Assembly: GCA_017304945.1 (NCBI GenBank)
Contig: JAFKLG010000089.1
Span: forward strand, 1 to 47,738
Source of the DNA: Rhodospirillales bacterium
GTDB lineage: Bacteria > Pseudomonadota > Alphaproteobacteria > Acetobacterales > Acetobacteraceae
Direction: 5' to 3'
DNA: 47,738 nucleotides
Both the position numbers and the translations under genes were made by a program. Within the stretch, counting starts at the first letter, position 1; each line of letters starts with the position of its first letter. Positions 1 to 8,112 of the stretch are shown one piece after another. A model generated the notes under the pieces. It ran no database searches. It saw nothing but the letters and a program-made list of their open reading frames with translations, and had not been told where the DNA came from.

Positions 1-478
1 CGTCGGCGACACGGGTGCCGCCGGCGAGCGCGGCGGACAGACGGCGGGCGCGCACGCCCTCGGCGTAGCTGCGCGGCGTGACGCCGGTGTGCTCACGGAA
101 CAGCCGCAGGAAGTGGAAGCGCGAGTAGCCGGAGCGCGCCGCCAGCGTCTCGAGCGAGGGGATGGTCTCTGCCGCCTCGATCTGGGCGCAGGCTGCCTGC
201 ACCACCGCCTGGGCGAGGCGGGCCCGCTCGCCTTTCGGGTCGCAGCGCTTGCAGGCGCGGAAGCCCGCGGCCTCCGCCTCGTCGATGGTGGCGAAGAAGC
301 GGACGTTCTTGCGCAGCGGCCGCGGCGAGGGGCAGCCGGGGCGGCAATACACACCCATGGTGGTGACGGCGTAGAGGAAGTCGCCGGGCTGGCGAGCGAG
401 GACCTGGTCCCAGAGATGCTCGTCTGGGAGGCGGTCGGGGCCGAGACGTGTCTCCGGCCTGAGAAGCGTGTCTGGCAT
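1..478 (-). CDS. ada: Ada-type methylphosphotriester-sensing regulator (partial, C-terminus off window)
   Basis: This gene runs off the left edge, so only the first 159 residues are visible. Residues 30-82 form the Ada zinc domain, which takes methyl groups from DNA phosphotriesters. The words TTMGVYCRPGCPSPRP and CKRCDP supply the four cysteine ligands (C45, C49, C76, C79), all intact; by family knowledge the first is the methyl acceptor. Residues 88-150 are an AraC-type helix-turn-helix (LAARSGYSRFHFLRLFREHTG). Whether a methylguanine methyltransferase domain follows cannot be seen. The start is the ATG at 478, giving MPDTLLRPET; no strong ribosome site is visible. It probably controls alkylation-damage genes. 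The call is secure; the full domain set is not. Confidence 0.9.
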   Translation of the reverse strand, partial: MPDTLLRPETRLGPDRLPDEHLWDQVLARQPGDFLYAVTTMGVYCRPGCPSPRPLRKNVRFFATIDEAEAAGFRACKRCDPKGERARLAQAVVQAACAQIEAAETIPSLETLAARSGYSRFHFLRLFREHTGVTPRSYAEGVRARRLSAALAGGTRVAD

Positions 479-583
479 GTCCAGCAATTTGGGCCGGACC
501 TGGCCGGGGCGCCATCCGCGCGTTGCGGCGACTTCGACGTGGACCGGCGTCCCGCGAGGGGGCGGCGGTGGCGAGGCCGGGAG

Positions 584-637
584 AAACGAAAAGGGGCGCC
601 TTGCGGCGCCCCCGTCCGTCGTTGGTCCGAGCGGACC
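584..637 (-). terminator. Two-hairpin terminator of first OmpA-family gene
   Basis: Two hairpins follow the stop codon of the upstream OmpA gene. The first is GGTCCG-2 nt-CGGACC (624-637). The second is GGGGCGCC-4 nt-GGCGCCCC (593-612), and on the minus strand it runs into TTTTCGTTT. This is a good intrinsic terminator. The same pair recurs after the second OmpA gene at 1971-2020. Confidence 0.75.
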
Positions 638-641
638 GAGA

Positions 642-1724
642 TCAGCGGATGATGATCTCGACGCGGCGGTTCTGCGGCTCGCGCACGCCGGGGCCGGTCG
701 GCACCAGGAGATGCGTGTCGCCGAAGCCCTGGATCGAGATCGCGTTGCGCGGCACGCCGTTACGCACCAGCTCGCCCGCCACCGCCTGGGCGCGGCGGAC
801 CGACAGGCCCTGGTTGTAGCGCGGCGTGCCGGAGGTGTCGGTGTAGCCGTTCACCTCGATCCGCGTGTACTGGACGCGGGTCGAATTGTCGGCGGCTTCC
901 TTGATGATCTGGCGGGCCCGATCGGTCAGGGTCGCCTTGTCCCAATCGAAGAACACCAGGTAGGAGCGCGACGGCGCCGGGGCCGGCGCCGCGACCGGCA
1001 TCGGGGTCGCGACCGGCGGGGCCGGGGTGTTGAAGGCGTAGCGGACGCCGAACACCACGGTGTGGTTGAACTGGTTGTGGAGCTGGATGGTGCTGGGCGA
1101 GGTCACGCCGCCGACCGTCGTCGACCCGTCGAACTTCGCGCCGCCCAGGATGTCCATGAACCGGTAGTCCACGGTGGCGGACAGGCCGGGCATGTTCGGG
1201 ATCGGGAAGGACGCACCGACGATCGCCTGCCAGGCGAAGGCGCCCGAGGTGTCGTTGGTGGAGTAGGTGAACGCGCCGCCCGGGTTGGTGAAGCTGACGC
1301 CGTTCAGGTTGGTCCACTGGTAACCGGCACCGGCGCCGATATACGGGTACATCCAGGGGAAGCCGACATCCATGTCGAAGATGGCGTTGGCCATGACGCC
1401 ATAGTTCTGCAGATTGCCATCGGCCTTGGTCGGGAACGACGTGCCGCTGAGCTTATGGATGCCGTTGCGGGTGTAGTTGCCTTCCACCTCGAGGCGCAGG
1501 CCGTTGCCGAAGCCCCAGCCGACGCTGCCGAGACCCTGGAAGCCGAGGTCTTCGGTGATGTGGGTCATGCCGCCGAAGCCGGGGGCGGCGGAGACGCGCG
1601 GATCCTGCGGGATCTGCAGTCCGATGCCGGCGCCGACATAGAGTCCCTGGACCGGCTGGGCCTTGGCGGCGGCCAGCGGAGTAGCGAGCAGTGCAGTTGC
1701 CAGCAGTGCACTCCGGTATCGCAT
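642..1724 (-). CDS. OmpA-family outer membrane protein (paralogue 1)
   Basis: Predicted 360-residue outer membrane protein. The start at 1724 (MRYRSALLATALL) has AGGAG about 7 nt upstream. Residues 1-21 are a signal peptide ending near AKA-QP. Roughly residues 22-235 are a glycine- and aromatic-rich beta-barrel of the OmpA type (YVGAGIG, GYQWTN, DYRFMD). A Pro/Ala hinge (APPVATPMPVAAPAPAP) leads into a C-terminal OmpA peptidoglycan-binding domain with NGYTDTSGTPRYNQGLS and RRAQAV, ending RRVEIIIR. It should tether the outer membrane to peptidoglycan. It lies directly downstream of a close paralogue on the same strand, each copy with its own terminator. Family assignment is firm; pore activity is unknown. 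Confidence 0.92.
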   Translation of the reverse strand: MRYRSALLATALLATPLAAAKAQPVQGLYVGAGIGLQIPQDPRVSAAPGFGGMTHITEDLGFQGLGSVGWGFGNGLRLEVEGNYTRNGIHKLSGTSFPTKADGNLQNYGVMANAIFDMDVGFPWMYPYIGAGAGYQWTNLNGVSFTNPGGAFTYSTNDTSGAFAWQAIVGASFPIPNMPGLSATVDYRFMDILGGAKFDGSTTVGGVTSPSTIQLHNQFNHTVVFGVRYAFNTPAPPVATPMPVAAPAPAPSRSYLVFFDWDKATLTDRARQIIKEAADNSTRVQYTRIEVNGYTDTSGTPRYNQGLSVRRAQAVAGELVRNGVPRNAISIQGFGDTHLLVPTGPGVREPQNRRVEIIIR

Positions 1725-1782
1725 GCATCGTCTCCTGTCGTGATCGTCGCTGCTCACCCGAGCGGCGTCAGCGGTGCGGTCG

Positions 1783-1811
1783 GATAATGAGCATGACGAA
1801 GCGTCCCGCAA
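1783..1811 (-). promoter_or_regulatory. Possible promoter of first OmpA-family gene
   Basis: On the minus strand TTGCGG (1811-1806) and ATTATC (1788-1783) are separated by 17 nt, about 60 nt upstream of the start codon. Both hexamers match the sigma-70 consensus only partly. The 1725-1970 interval otherwise holds no gene that I can support. Confidence 0.3.
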
Positions 1812-1970
1812 GTCACCTCGCCCTGCCTCACGTCGGGTTGTCCCATTTCGGGCGATCTGGGGCTGACCCTTTGAAAAACTTGCGGCTTTCAGGTGACGTC
1901 GAGAAGAAGAACGCGCCGTCACGGTAGCGTGCTGCAACCACGTCGAATTCGGAACGATACGGCTGGACGC

Positions 1971-2020
1971 GAAACGGGGCGCCTTGCGGCGCCCCGATCC
2001 GTGGCTGGTCCGTGCGGACC
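1971..2020 (-). terminator. Two-hairpin terminator of second OmpA-family gene
   Basis: Hairpins GGTCCG-2 nt-CGGACC (2007-2020) and GGGGCGCC-4 nt-GGCGCCCC (1976-1995) follow the stop codon on the minus strand. They match the pair at 584-637 almost base for base, although the T run is weaker here (GTTTCG). Confidence 0.65.
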
Positions 2021-2024
2021 GAGA

Positions 2025-3125
2025 TCAGCGGATGATGATCTCGACGCGGCGGTTCTGCGGCTCGCGGACGCCCGGGCCGGTGGGCACCAGCAGGTGGGTG
2101 TCGCCGAAGCCCTGGATGGAGATCGCGCTCTTCGGCACGCCGTCCTTGACGAGTTCGGCGGCGACCGCCTGGGCGCGACGCACCGACAGGCCCTGGTTGT
2201 AGCGCGGCGTGCCCGACGTATCGGTGTAGCCGTTCACCTCGATGCGGGTGTACTGGACCTTGGTCGAGTTCGCGGCCGCTTCCGAGATGATCTGGCGCGC
2301 GCGATCGGTCAGGGTCGCCTTATCCCAATCGAAGAAGACCAGGTAGGAGCGGGCCGGCGCCACCGGGGCGACCGGGGCGGCGACGGGGGCCGGGGCCGGC
2401 GGCGGGGCGACGCCGAAGTTGTACCGGATACCGAGCAGGACGGAGTGGTTGTACTCGTCGTTGAACTTGAAGCTGCCCGGGACGCTCGTGCCGCCGCCCG
2501 TGAAGGTCACGTTGTAGTTGCGGTCGCCGGTCATGCCCATGAAGCGGTACTCGGCGGTGAGCGCGAGGCCCGGCACGGCCGCGATCGGCATCGCCGCACC
2601 GACGATCGCCTGGTAGGCGAAGGCGCCCTGCGTGGAGGTGCCGCCGCTGAAGCTGCCGCCCGAGAACGTGCCGTGCAGGTTCTGCACCTGCGCCCACTGG
2701 TAGCCGACGCCGGCGCCGATGTAGGGGGTGACCATCGGGACGAGGCCGTAGAAGTCGTACAGCACGTTCACCATCGCGCCGTACTTCTGTTCCTTGCCGC
2801 CGAAGTTCGACACCGTCGTGTTGCCGGTGCTGCTCAGGCCGCTGAACGGATTGTAGCGGTAGGAGCCTTCGACCTCAGCGCGCAGGCCGTTGCCGAAGCC
2901 CCAGCCGGCGCTCACCACCACGACCGGGCCGACATGCGACTTGGCCGACGCGCCGCCCAGGTTGGCGGTGCCGAGACCGGGGGAAGAGACGGACTTGATG
3001 TCCTCGTCCTGCAGCAGGTTCACACCCGCGCCGGCGCCGACATACAGACCGGTGACCGGCTGAGCTTTTGCCGCGAGCGGCAGCGCCACGATCGTGGCCG
3101 CCAGAAGCGCACTGCGGAAAGTCAT
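2025..3125 (-). CDS. OmpA-family outer membrane protein (paralogue 2)
   Basis: Predicted 366-residue outer membrane protein. The start at 3125 (MTFRSALLAATIV) has AGGGAG about 8 nt upstream. A signal peptide (residues 1-20, ending AKA-QP) precedes a beta-barrel region of about 220 residues (LYVGAGAGVN, YRYNPFSG, GYQWAQV, YRFMGMTGD). A Pro/Ala hinge then leads to an OmpA C-terminal domain. The last ~107 residues differ from paralogue 1 at only a handful of positions, while the barrels have diverged, so surface loops appear to evolve faster than the peptidoglycan anchor. It is transcribed toward paralogue 1, with a terminator in between. Confidence 0.92.
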   Translation of the reverse strand: MTFRSALLAATIVALPLAAKAQPVTGLYVGAGAGVNLLQDEDIKSVSSPGLGTANLGGASAKSHVGPVVVVSAGWGFGNGLRAEVEGSYRYNPFSGLSSTGNTTVSNFGGKEQKYGAMVNVLYDFYGLVPMVTPYIGAGVGYQWAQVQNLHGTFSGGSFSGGTSTQGAFAYQAIVGAAMPIAAVPGLALTAEYRFMGMTGDRNYNVTFTGGGTSVPGSFKFNDEYNHSVLLGIRYNFGVAPPPAPAPVAAPVAPVAPARSYLVFFDWDKATLTDRARQIISEAAANSTKVQYTRIEVNGYTDTSGTPRYNQGLSVRRAQAVAAELVKDGVPKSAISIQGFGDTHLLVPTGPGVREPQNRRVEIIIR

Positions 3126-3675
3126 TTGGGATACTCCCTTGCCTTGATTAATGCGCAGGCAGTGCAGGTCCAGGTCCATGCCGTGCCCCGCCCCCTTTCG
3201 CTGGAAAAACCATAGCGCCCCGCTTTGCGGAAAACGAGGCCCCCGAGGTAGTTCCGGCCACACTGTGGCTGCCGCGACACAGAGCCTCTGCGCACCGGCA
3301 ACAGGGTTCGCGGACGCGTGAACATACCCTGGTCTGGCCGAGCGCGTCACCGGATTGCGCCGGCGCCCCGACGCCGCCGCCCCGTCGCTTTGGAACGCGC
3401 GTTTAAGGAATTGTTTTTACAATGGTTTGTGCAACGGGCGCTGGAGGCGGTACGAGCCCGGCGCGCGCCGCATGACTGCCGGCCGGGCCGCCCGTCCCGG
3501 CGGTCGGCGCCAAATGGAGGGTGACGCGGCTGGAGGATTGCCTCAAGTCAACGTGACCCATGCAGGAAACGCGGTTCGGCGTTCCCCTGCCCGCACCGGT
3601 CAGGAGGCTCCAGCACGCGCCCCACCCCGCCCCCATCTCGATCACCGACTCGCACCCAGCAGGAGCACGCTTGCC
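3126..3675. other. Intergenic region with AT-rich island, no supported gene
   Basis: This 550-bp divergent spacer between the OmpA gene and the acetyltransferase holds no convincing gene. The minus-strand promoter of the OmpA gene and the plus-strand promoter of the acetyltransferase must lie here. A conspicuous AT-rich patch at 3399-3437 includes the dyad ATTGT-TTTT-ACAAT (3410-3423). I could not fit a good promoter pair to it. Confidence 0.5.
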
Positions 3676-4212
3676 ATGAGCCCGTCCGCCGCCGCCCCCA
3701 TCCTCCGCACCCCGCGGCTGCTCCTGCGCGGGTTCACCCGCGCAGATGTGGACGCGTTCGCCGCGATGGAGGCCGACCCCGAGGTGCGACGGTATCGCGG
3801 CGGCAACACGCTCGACCGGCAGCAGGCCTGGACGTCGGTGCAGCTCCATCTCGGGCAGTGGCCGCTGCGCGGCTATGGCGTGTTCGCCGTCACCGATGCC
3901 GGTGATGGCGGGTTCCGCGGGTTTGCCGGGCTGCTGCATCCGGCGGACTGGCCGGAGCCGGAGCTCGCCTATTCGCTGGCGCGGCCGTTCTGGGGCCAGG
4001 GCCTGGCGACGGAGGCCGCGACGGCGGTGCGCGACTGGGCCTTCGCGACGTTCGGCCTGCCCGAACTGGCGAGCTTCATCCTGCCGGGCAACCTGGCCTC
4101 GCAACGCGTCGCCGCGCGCATCGGCGCGGTGCGGGAGGGATCCGTCACCATCCGTGGGCTGGTCGCCGAACGCTGGGTGCATCCGGCGCCGGGTCGCGGG
4201 GTGGTCGCATGA
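3676..4212 (+). CDS. GNAT-family acetyltransferase (RimJ/RimL-like)
   Basis: Predicted 178-residue N-acetyltransferase using acetyl-CoA. The opening LRTPRLLLRGFTRADVDAF is typical of RimJ/RimL-type GNAT proteins. The acetyl-CoA loop is represented by ARPFWGQGLATEAATAV near residues 95-112, and NLASQRVAARIGAVREG is the usual helix before the last strand. The start at 3676 (MSPSAAAPILRT) is chosen because similarity begins there and AGGAG lies about 10 nt upstream; the frame is open further upstream but reads as composition-driven sequence. The substrate cannot be told; RimJ/L relatives acetylate protein N-termini, antibiotics or small amines. Confidence 0.85.
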   Translation: MSPSAAAPILRTPRLLLRGFTRADVDAFAAMEADPEVRRYRGGNTLDRQQAWTSVQLHLGQWPLRGYGVFAVTDAGDGGFRGFAGLLHPADWPEPELAYSLARPFWGQGLATEAATAVRDWAFATFGLPELASFILPGNLASQRVAARIGAVREGSVTIRGLVAERWVHPAPGRGVVA

Positions 4213-4230
4213 GGATGGATGTTCGTCTTT

Positions 4231-4247
4231 CGTTCACATTCTGAACG
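4231..4247. promoter_or_regulatory. Inverted repeat CGTTCA-n5-TGAACG, possible operator
   Basis: A perfect 6-bp dyad with a 5-nt centre lies 174 bp before the BrnA-like gene, in a locally less GC-rich stretch. It could be an autoregulatory site for that DNA-binding protein, which is inference only. Confidence 0.3.
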
Positions 4248-4269
4248 GATCATGCGACACTCCATCCCG

Positions 4270-4317
4270 AAGGCCGCCCCGAGGGCCGCCCCGAGGACCG
4301 TCCCGAACTCCGTCCTG
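4270..4317. repeat. Short 12-bp tandem repeat, four degenerate units
   Basis: Four successive 12-bp units resembling AAGGCCGCCCCG lie in the leader of the BrnA-like gene. The first two are nearly identical and the last two are degenerate. No coding role is evident. Confidence 0.5.
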
Positions 4318-4420
4318 GCGGCCGTGACGGAACGCCGCCTCGAACCGCCGCCACGCAACGCCTCCGAGCCTTCACCCCGAACGCCACTCAACGCCGCCCC
4401 CGAACTCCCGCAGTGACAGC

Positions 4421-4915
4421 ATGATCGATCCCCTCTCCACCTTTCACCGCACCGTCCCCTCCGCCCCGGATCCCGGGTTCGCCACCCTCGTCCCGCCCGT
4501 CATCCCCGCGGCCGGCACGCCCCCGGACGCCGCCATGCCTCCGAGCACCGAGACGGCCCCGGAGGCTGAAACACCGCCCGTGAACCTGTTCGACCCGGAG
4601 CGGCTGGAGGCGCAGGAAGAGGCGCTCTGGCACGGCCGGCGGATCGCCGATCTCAGCGATGACGAACTCGCCGCCGTGGTGGCCGGCAGCAGCGACGAAC
4701 CGGCGCCCGAGCCGCCCCCCGCGCGCAGTCCGGCGAACTGGCGCAAACTCGCGGTCACCTGGCCCGAGCCGCGCGTGAGCCTCACGTTGCGGGTGGATGA
4801 GAGCGTCGTCGCCTGGTTCCGCCGCAGCGGCCGCGACCACCGCGCCCGCATGAATGCCGTGCTCCGCGCCTATGTCGACGCCCAGCGCGCCGGGGAAGAG
4901 AAGCGGCGCCGCTGA
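4421..4915 (+). CDS. BrnA-like ribbon-helix-helix antitoxin, orphan
   Basis: Predicted 164-residue protein whose last ~45 residues match the BrnA antitoxin family: VSLTLRVDESVVAWFRRSG followed by RARMNAVLRAYVDAQ, a beta strand and two helices of a ribbon-helix-helix DNA-binding fold. BrnA normally neutralises the RelE-fold toxin BrnT, encoded just upstream, and represses the pair. Neither neighbour here is BrnT-like: the gene upstream is an acetyltransferase and the one downstream an acyl-CoA synthetase. The first ~75 residues are Pro/Ala/Thr-rich and probably disordered. It may be a stand-alone regulator or an antitoxin acting on a toxin elsewhere. The start at 4421 is tentative, as no strong ribosome site is seen. 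Confidence 0.75.
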   Translation: MIDPLSTFHRTVPSAPDPGFATLVPPVIPAAGTPPDAAMPPSTETAPEAETPPVNLFDPERLEAQEEALWHGRRIADLSDDELAAVVAGSSDEPAPEPPPARSPANWRKLAVTWPEPRVSLTLRVDESVVAWFRRSGRDHRARMNAVLRAYVDAQRAGEEKRRR

Positions 4916-5202
4916 CCCGGCGGGCACCGCTGAGCCGACGCCCGCACCCCTGCCGCATGGGCCACGTGCGCGATCCTCCGCGGGCGCAGCAGTGTGCCGA
5001 TCGGGAGGGCCGGGTCGAGCTCGGCCATGACGGAGGAGAGGTCGCGCCGCGCCTCCCTCCCCGTTCCTCCTGCCCGCTCTCGGCCCCGCGCCTCGTAGGA
5101 TCGCTCGAGGCGGAGATTCTCCCCCAGCCCGCCAATGCGCATGCCATAGTCCTCGACACAGGGACCGCACGGATCAACCGCGGCCCAAGGGACGGAAACG
5201 CC

Positions 5203-6837
5203 ATGCTGGGACTGATGCAGCAGCGGGAGCTGCTGATCTCGAGCTTCCTCGACTATGCCGAAGCCTACCACCCGACCGTGGAGGTGGTCTCCCGCCTGCG
5301 CGACGGCGCGCTGCATCGCATCGGCTGGGGCGGCATCGCCGCCCGCGCGCGCAAGCTCGCCAAGGCCCTGCAGCGGTTCGGCCTCCGTCGCGGTGACCGC
5401 GTCGCCACCCTCGCCTGGAACACCCACCGCCATCTCGAGCTGTTCTTCGGCGTGACCGGCAGCGGCATCGTGCTCCACACGGTGAACCCGCGGCTGTTCG
5501 CCGACCAGCTCCGCTACATCCTCAACCACGCGGACAGCAGCGTCCTGTGCTTCGACGTGGAGTTCGCCCCGCTGGTCGCCGATCTCGCGCCGCACCTCCC
5601 CAGCGTCCACACCTACGTCGCGCTGGGCCACCGCGACGAGCTGCCGGACCACCCTCTGCCGAACCTGGTCGCCTACGAGGATCTGCTCGACGCCGAGGAT
5701 GCCGACTTCGCCTGGCCGCGCTTCGACGAGAACAGCGCCTCCTCGCTCTGCTACACCTCCGGCACCACCGGCAATCCGAAGGGCGTGCTCTACAGCCATC
5801 GCTCGACCGTGCTGCACACCTTGTCGCTGATGGCGGTGGACACCATGGCCATCTCCGCGCGGGAGACGATCCTGCCCTGCGCGCCGCTGTTCCACGTGAA
5901 CTGCTGGGGCATTCCCTACGCCGCCGCCGGCACCGGGGCGAAGCTCGTCCTGCCCGGCAGCCGTCTCGACGGCGCCAGCCTGTGGGAGCTGCTGCGCGAC
6001 GAGGGCGTCACCTTCGCCGCCGCCGTCCCCACCGTGTGGCTGACCCTGTTCGCCTGGATGGAACAGCAGCCCGGCCTCGATCCCGCCGCGCTGAAGCTGC
6101 GGCGGGTGCTGTCCGGCGGCACCGCCGTCCCCCGCCTCGTCATCGAGACCCTGCGCGATCGCTTCGGCGCCACGCTGCAACAGGCCTGGGGCATGACCGA
6201 ACTCTCGCCACTCGGCACCGTCGGCAACCTGACGCCGCGCCACGAGGCGCTCGACGCGGAGGCGCAGATGGCGCTCCGCCTCAAGCAGGGACGCACGATC
6301 TACGGCATCGAGCTGCGCGTCGTCGACGAGGCCGGCACGCCGCTCCCTCGTGATGGCAGCAGCGTCGGGTTGGTGCAGGCGCGCGGCCCGTGGGTGCTGT
6401 CCGGCTACTTCAAGGGCGTCGGCGGCCAGGCGGTCGATGCCGATGGCTGGTTCGGCACCGGCGACGTGGGCACGCTGGACGCGGACGGGTTCCTCACCAT
6501 CACCGATCGCGCCAAGGACGTGGTGAAGTCGGGCGGCGAATGGATCAGCTCGATCGAGCTCGAGAACCTGGCCGTCGGCCATCCCGCCGTGCGGGAGGCG
6601 GCGGTGATCGCCGCCCGTCACCCGCGCTGGCAGGAGCGGCCGCTGCTGCTGGTGACCTGCAAGGACGGGCGCAGCGTCACCCGAACGGAGCTGCTCGCCT
6701 TCCTGGAGCCGAAGGTCGCCAAATGGTGGCTGCCGGACGACGTGATCTGCGTCGACGCCCTGCCGCACACGGCGACCGGCAAGGTGCAGAAGGCGCAGCT
6801 TCGTCGCGACTACGCGGACTGGCTCGAACGCGGCTGA
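5203..6837 (+). CDS. Acyl-CoA synthetase (AMP-forming, long/medium-chain type)
   Basis: Predicted 544-residue ATP-dependent acyl-CoA ligase, which makes acyl-AMP and then the thioester. The phosphate-binding motif [12 protein letters not shown] is at 184-195, the adenine-contacting GMTE at 330-333, and the hinge/aspartate region FGTGDVG and [15 protein letters not shown] follows. The catalytic lysine of the mobile C-terminal domain is in TGKVQK (about K527). The start at 5203 ([10 protein letters not shown]) is chosen because this opening is typical of the family, with AAGGGA upstream. The 287-bp gap before it shows nothing I can name. Chain-length preference cannot be read; it could feed beta-oxidation or lipid recycling. 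Confidence 0.9.
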   Translation: MLGLMQQRELLISSFLDYAEAYHPTVEVVSRLRDGALHRIGWGGIAARARKLAKALQRFGLRRGDRVATLAWNTHRHLELFFGVTGSGIVLHTVNPRLFADQLRYILNHADSSVLCFDVEFAPLVADLAPHLPSVHTYVALGHRDELPDHPLPNLVAYEDLLDAEDADFAWPRFDENSASSLCYTSGTTGNPKGVLYSHRSTVLHTLSLMAVDTMAISARETILPCAPLFHVNCWGIPYAAAGTGAKLVLPGSRLDGASLWELLRDEGVTFAAAVPTVWLTLFAWMEQQPGLDPAALKLRRVLSGGTAVPRLVIETLRDRFGATLQQAWGMTELSPLGTVGNLTPRHEALDAEAQMALRLKQGRTIYGIELRVVDEAGTPLPRDGSSVGLVQARGPWVLSGYFKGVGGQAVDADGWFGTGDVGTLDADGFLTITDRAKDVVKSGGEWISSIELENLAVGHPAVREAAVIAARHPRWQERPLLLVTCKDGRSVTRTELLAFLEPKVAKWWLPDDVICVDALPHTATGKVQKAQLRRDYADWLERG

Positions 6838-6920
6838 CGCCCGCGCCGCCCGCATGGCCGGCGCACCCGACCCGGCCGCCCCTCCTTGCCGCCTCGCACG
6901 AAATCCGGCACGCACCCAAC

Positions 6921-8105
6921 ATGCTCGGCCGATCATTCCAGGTGCTGCTCGTCTTCCTCCGCCTGGGGCTGACCAGCTTCGGCGGGCCCGTCGCCCATCT
7001 CGGATATTTCCGGGCCGAGTTCGTCGGCCGCCGCCGCTGGCTGGACGAGGCGACCTTCGCCGACCTCGTCGCCCTCTGCCAGTTCATGCCGGGCCCCGCC
7101 TCCAGCCAGACCGGCATGGCGATCGGCCTGCTGCACGCCGGGCCGCTGGGCATGCTCGCCGCCTGGATCGGCTTCACCCTGCCCTCCGCCCTCGCCATGG
7201 CGCTGTTCGCGTTCGGCGTCACGGAACTCGGCGACGTCGGCCACGCCAACTGGGTGCACGGCCTCAAGCTGGTCGCAGTCGCCATCGTCGCCCAGGCGGT
7301 CTGGAGCATGGCGCGCAGCCTCGCGCCGGATCGCCTGCGCGCCACCGTCGCCGTCGCGGCCTGCCTGGTCGCGCTCGCGATCCCCTCCACCCTGGGCCAG
7401 GTCGCGGCCATCGTGCTGGGCGGGCTCGCCGGGCTGTTCGTGCTGCCGCGGCCCGATCCGCAGCCGGCCTCCGACGTGCGCATCGGCCTCGGCATCCCGC
7501 GCCCGCTCGCCGTCGCCCTGCTGGTCGCGTTCGCCGTGCTGCTGGTCGCCTTGCCGCCGCTCGCCCGCGGCGCGAACCTGCACGCGCTGTCGCTGTTCGA
7601 TGCGTTCTACCGGGCCGGCGCCCTGGTGTTCGGCGGCGGCCACGTGGTGCTGCCGCTGCTGCAGGCCTCGGTGGTGCCGCCGGGCTGGGTCGACAACGAC
7701 GCCTTCCTCGCCGGCTACGGCGCGACCCAGGCGATGCCGGGCCCGATCTTCACCTTCGCCGCCTATCTGGGTGCGATCGAGACCCCGTCCCCGAATGGCT
7801 GGGCCGGGGCAGCCCTCGCCACGGTGGCGATCTTCGCCCCTTCCTTCCTGCTGGTCGGCGGCCTGCTGCCATTCTGGGACGGGCTGCGCCGGCGCATCGC
7901 GGTCCAGGCCGCCTTGCGCGGCGTGAACGCCGCCGTGGTGGGCGTCCTGCTCGCCGCGCTCTACACGCCGATCTGGACCGGCGCCGTCACCGGCCCCGCC
8001 GATTTCGGCCTCGCCCTCGCCGCCTTCCTCGCCGTCACGCTCTGGGCGCTGCCGCCCTGGCTCGTTGTGCTGGCCGGGGCCGGCCTCGGCGCCCTCGTGC
8101 TATAG
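6921..8105 (+). CDS. chrA: Chromate transporter ChrA (two-domain)
   Basis: Predicted 394-residue inner membrane protein of the CHR superfamily, which exports chromate and gives resistance. It has the internal duplication of long-form ChrA: the N-terminal half carries SFGGPVAHLG (19-28) and MPGP (56-59), and the C-terminal half carries FGGGHVVLP (237-245) and MPGP (272-275). Around ten hydrophobic helices are visible. The start at 6921 (MLGRSFQVLL) matches the expected N-terminus. It lies 83 bp after the acyl-CoA synthetase and 7 bp before the C39-like gene, so the three may be co-transcribed. No chrB regulator is visible. Substrate is inferred from the family. Confidence 0.9.
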   Translation: MLGRSFQVLLVFLRLGLTSFGGPVAHLGYFRAEFVGRRRWLDEATFADLVALCQFMPGPASSQTGMAIGLLHAGPLGMLAAWIGFTLPSALAMALFAFGVTELGDVGHANWVHGLKLVAVAIVAQAVWSMARSLAPDRLRATVAVAACLVALAIPSTLGQVAAIVLGGLAGLFVLPRPDPQPASDVRIGLGIPRPLAVALLVAFAVLLVALPPLARGANLHALSLFDAFYRAGALVFGGGHVVLPLLQASVVPPGWVDNDAFLAGYGATQAMPGPIFTFAAYLGAIETPSPNGWAGAALATVAIFAPSFLLVGGLLPFWDGLRRRIAVQAALRGVNAAVVGVLLAALYTPIWTGAVTGPADFGLALAAFLAVTLWALPPWLVVLAGAGLGALVL

Positions 8106-8112
8106 GCGCTTC

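Noticed and set aside
3318..3524. 68-codon frame in the OmpA/acetyltransferase spacer
   Set aside because: Arg/Pro-rich translation with no ribosome site or family; the AT-rich patch inside it looks regulatory.
3355..3675. N-terminal extension of the acetyltransferase
   Set aside because: The frame is open for 107 codons upstream, but the residues are low-complexity and the GNAT family begins at LRTPRLLLRG; AGGAG precedes the chosen start.
4219..4416. 65-codon frame before the BrnA-like gene as a possible BrnT toxin
   Set aside because: Its Pro/Ala/Arg-rich sequence has none of the BrnT features and arises from the 12-bp repeats.
4870..6936. 688-codon open frame on the minus strand opposite the acyl-CoA synthetase
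   Set aside because: The plus strand has intact AMP-binding motifs; the antisense product is compositionally biased.
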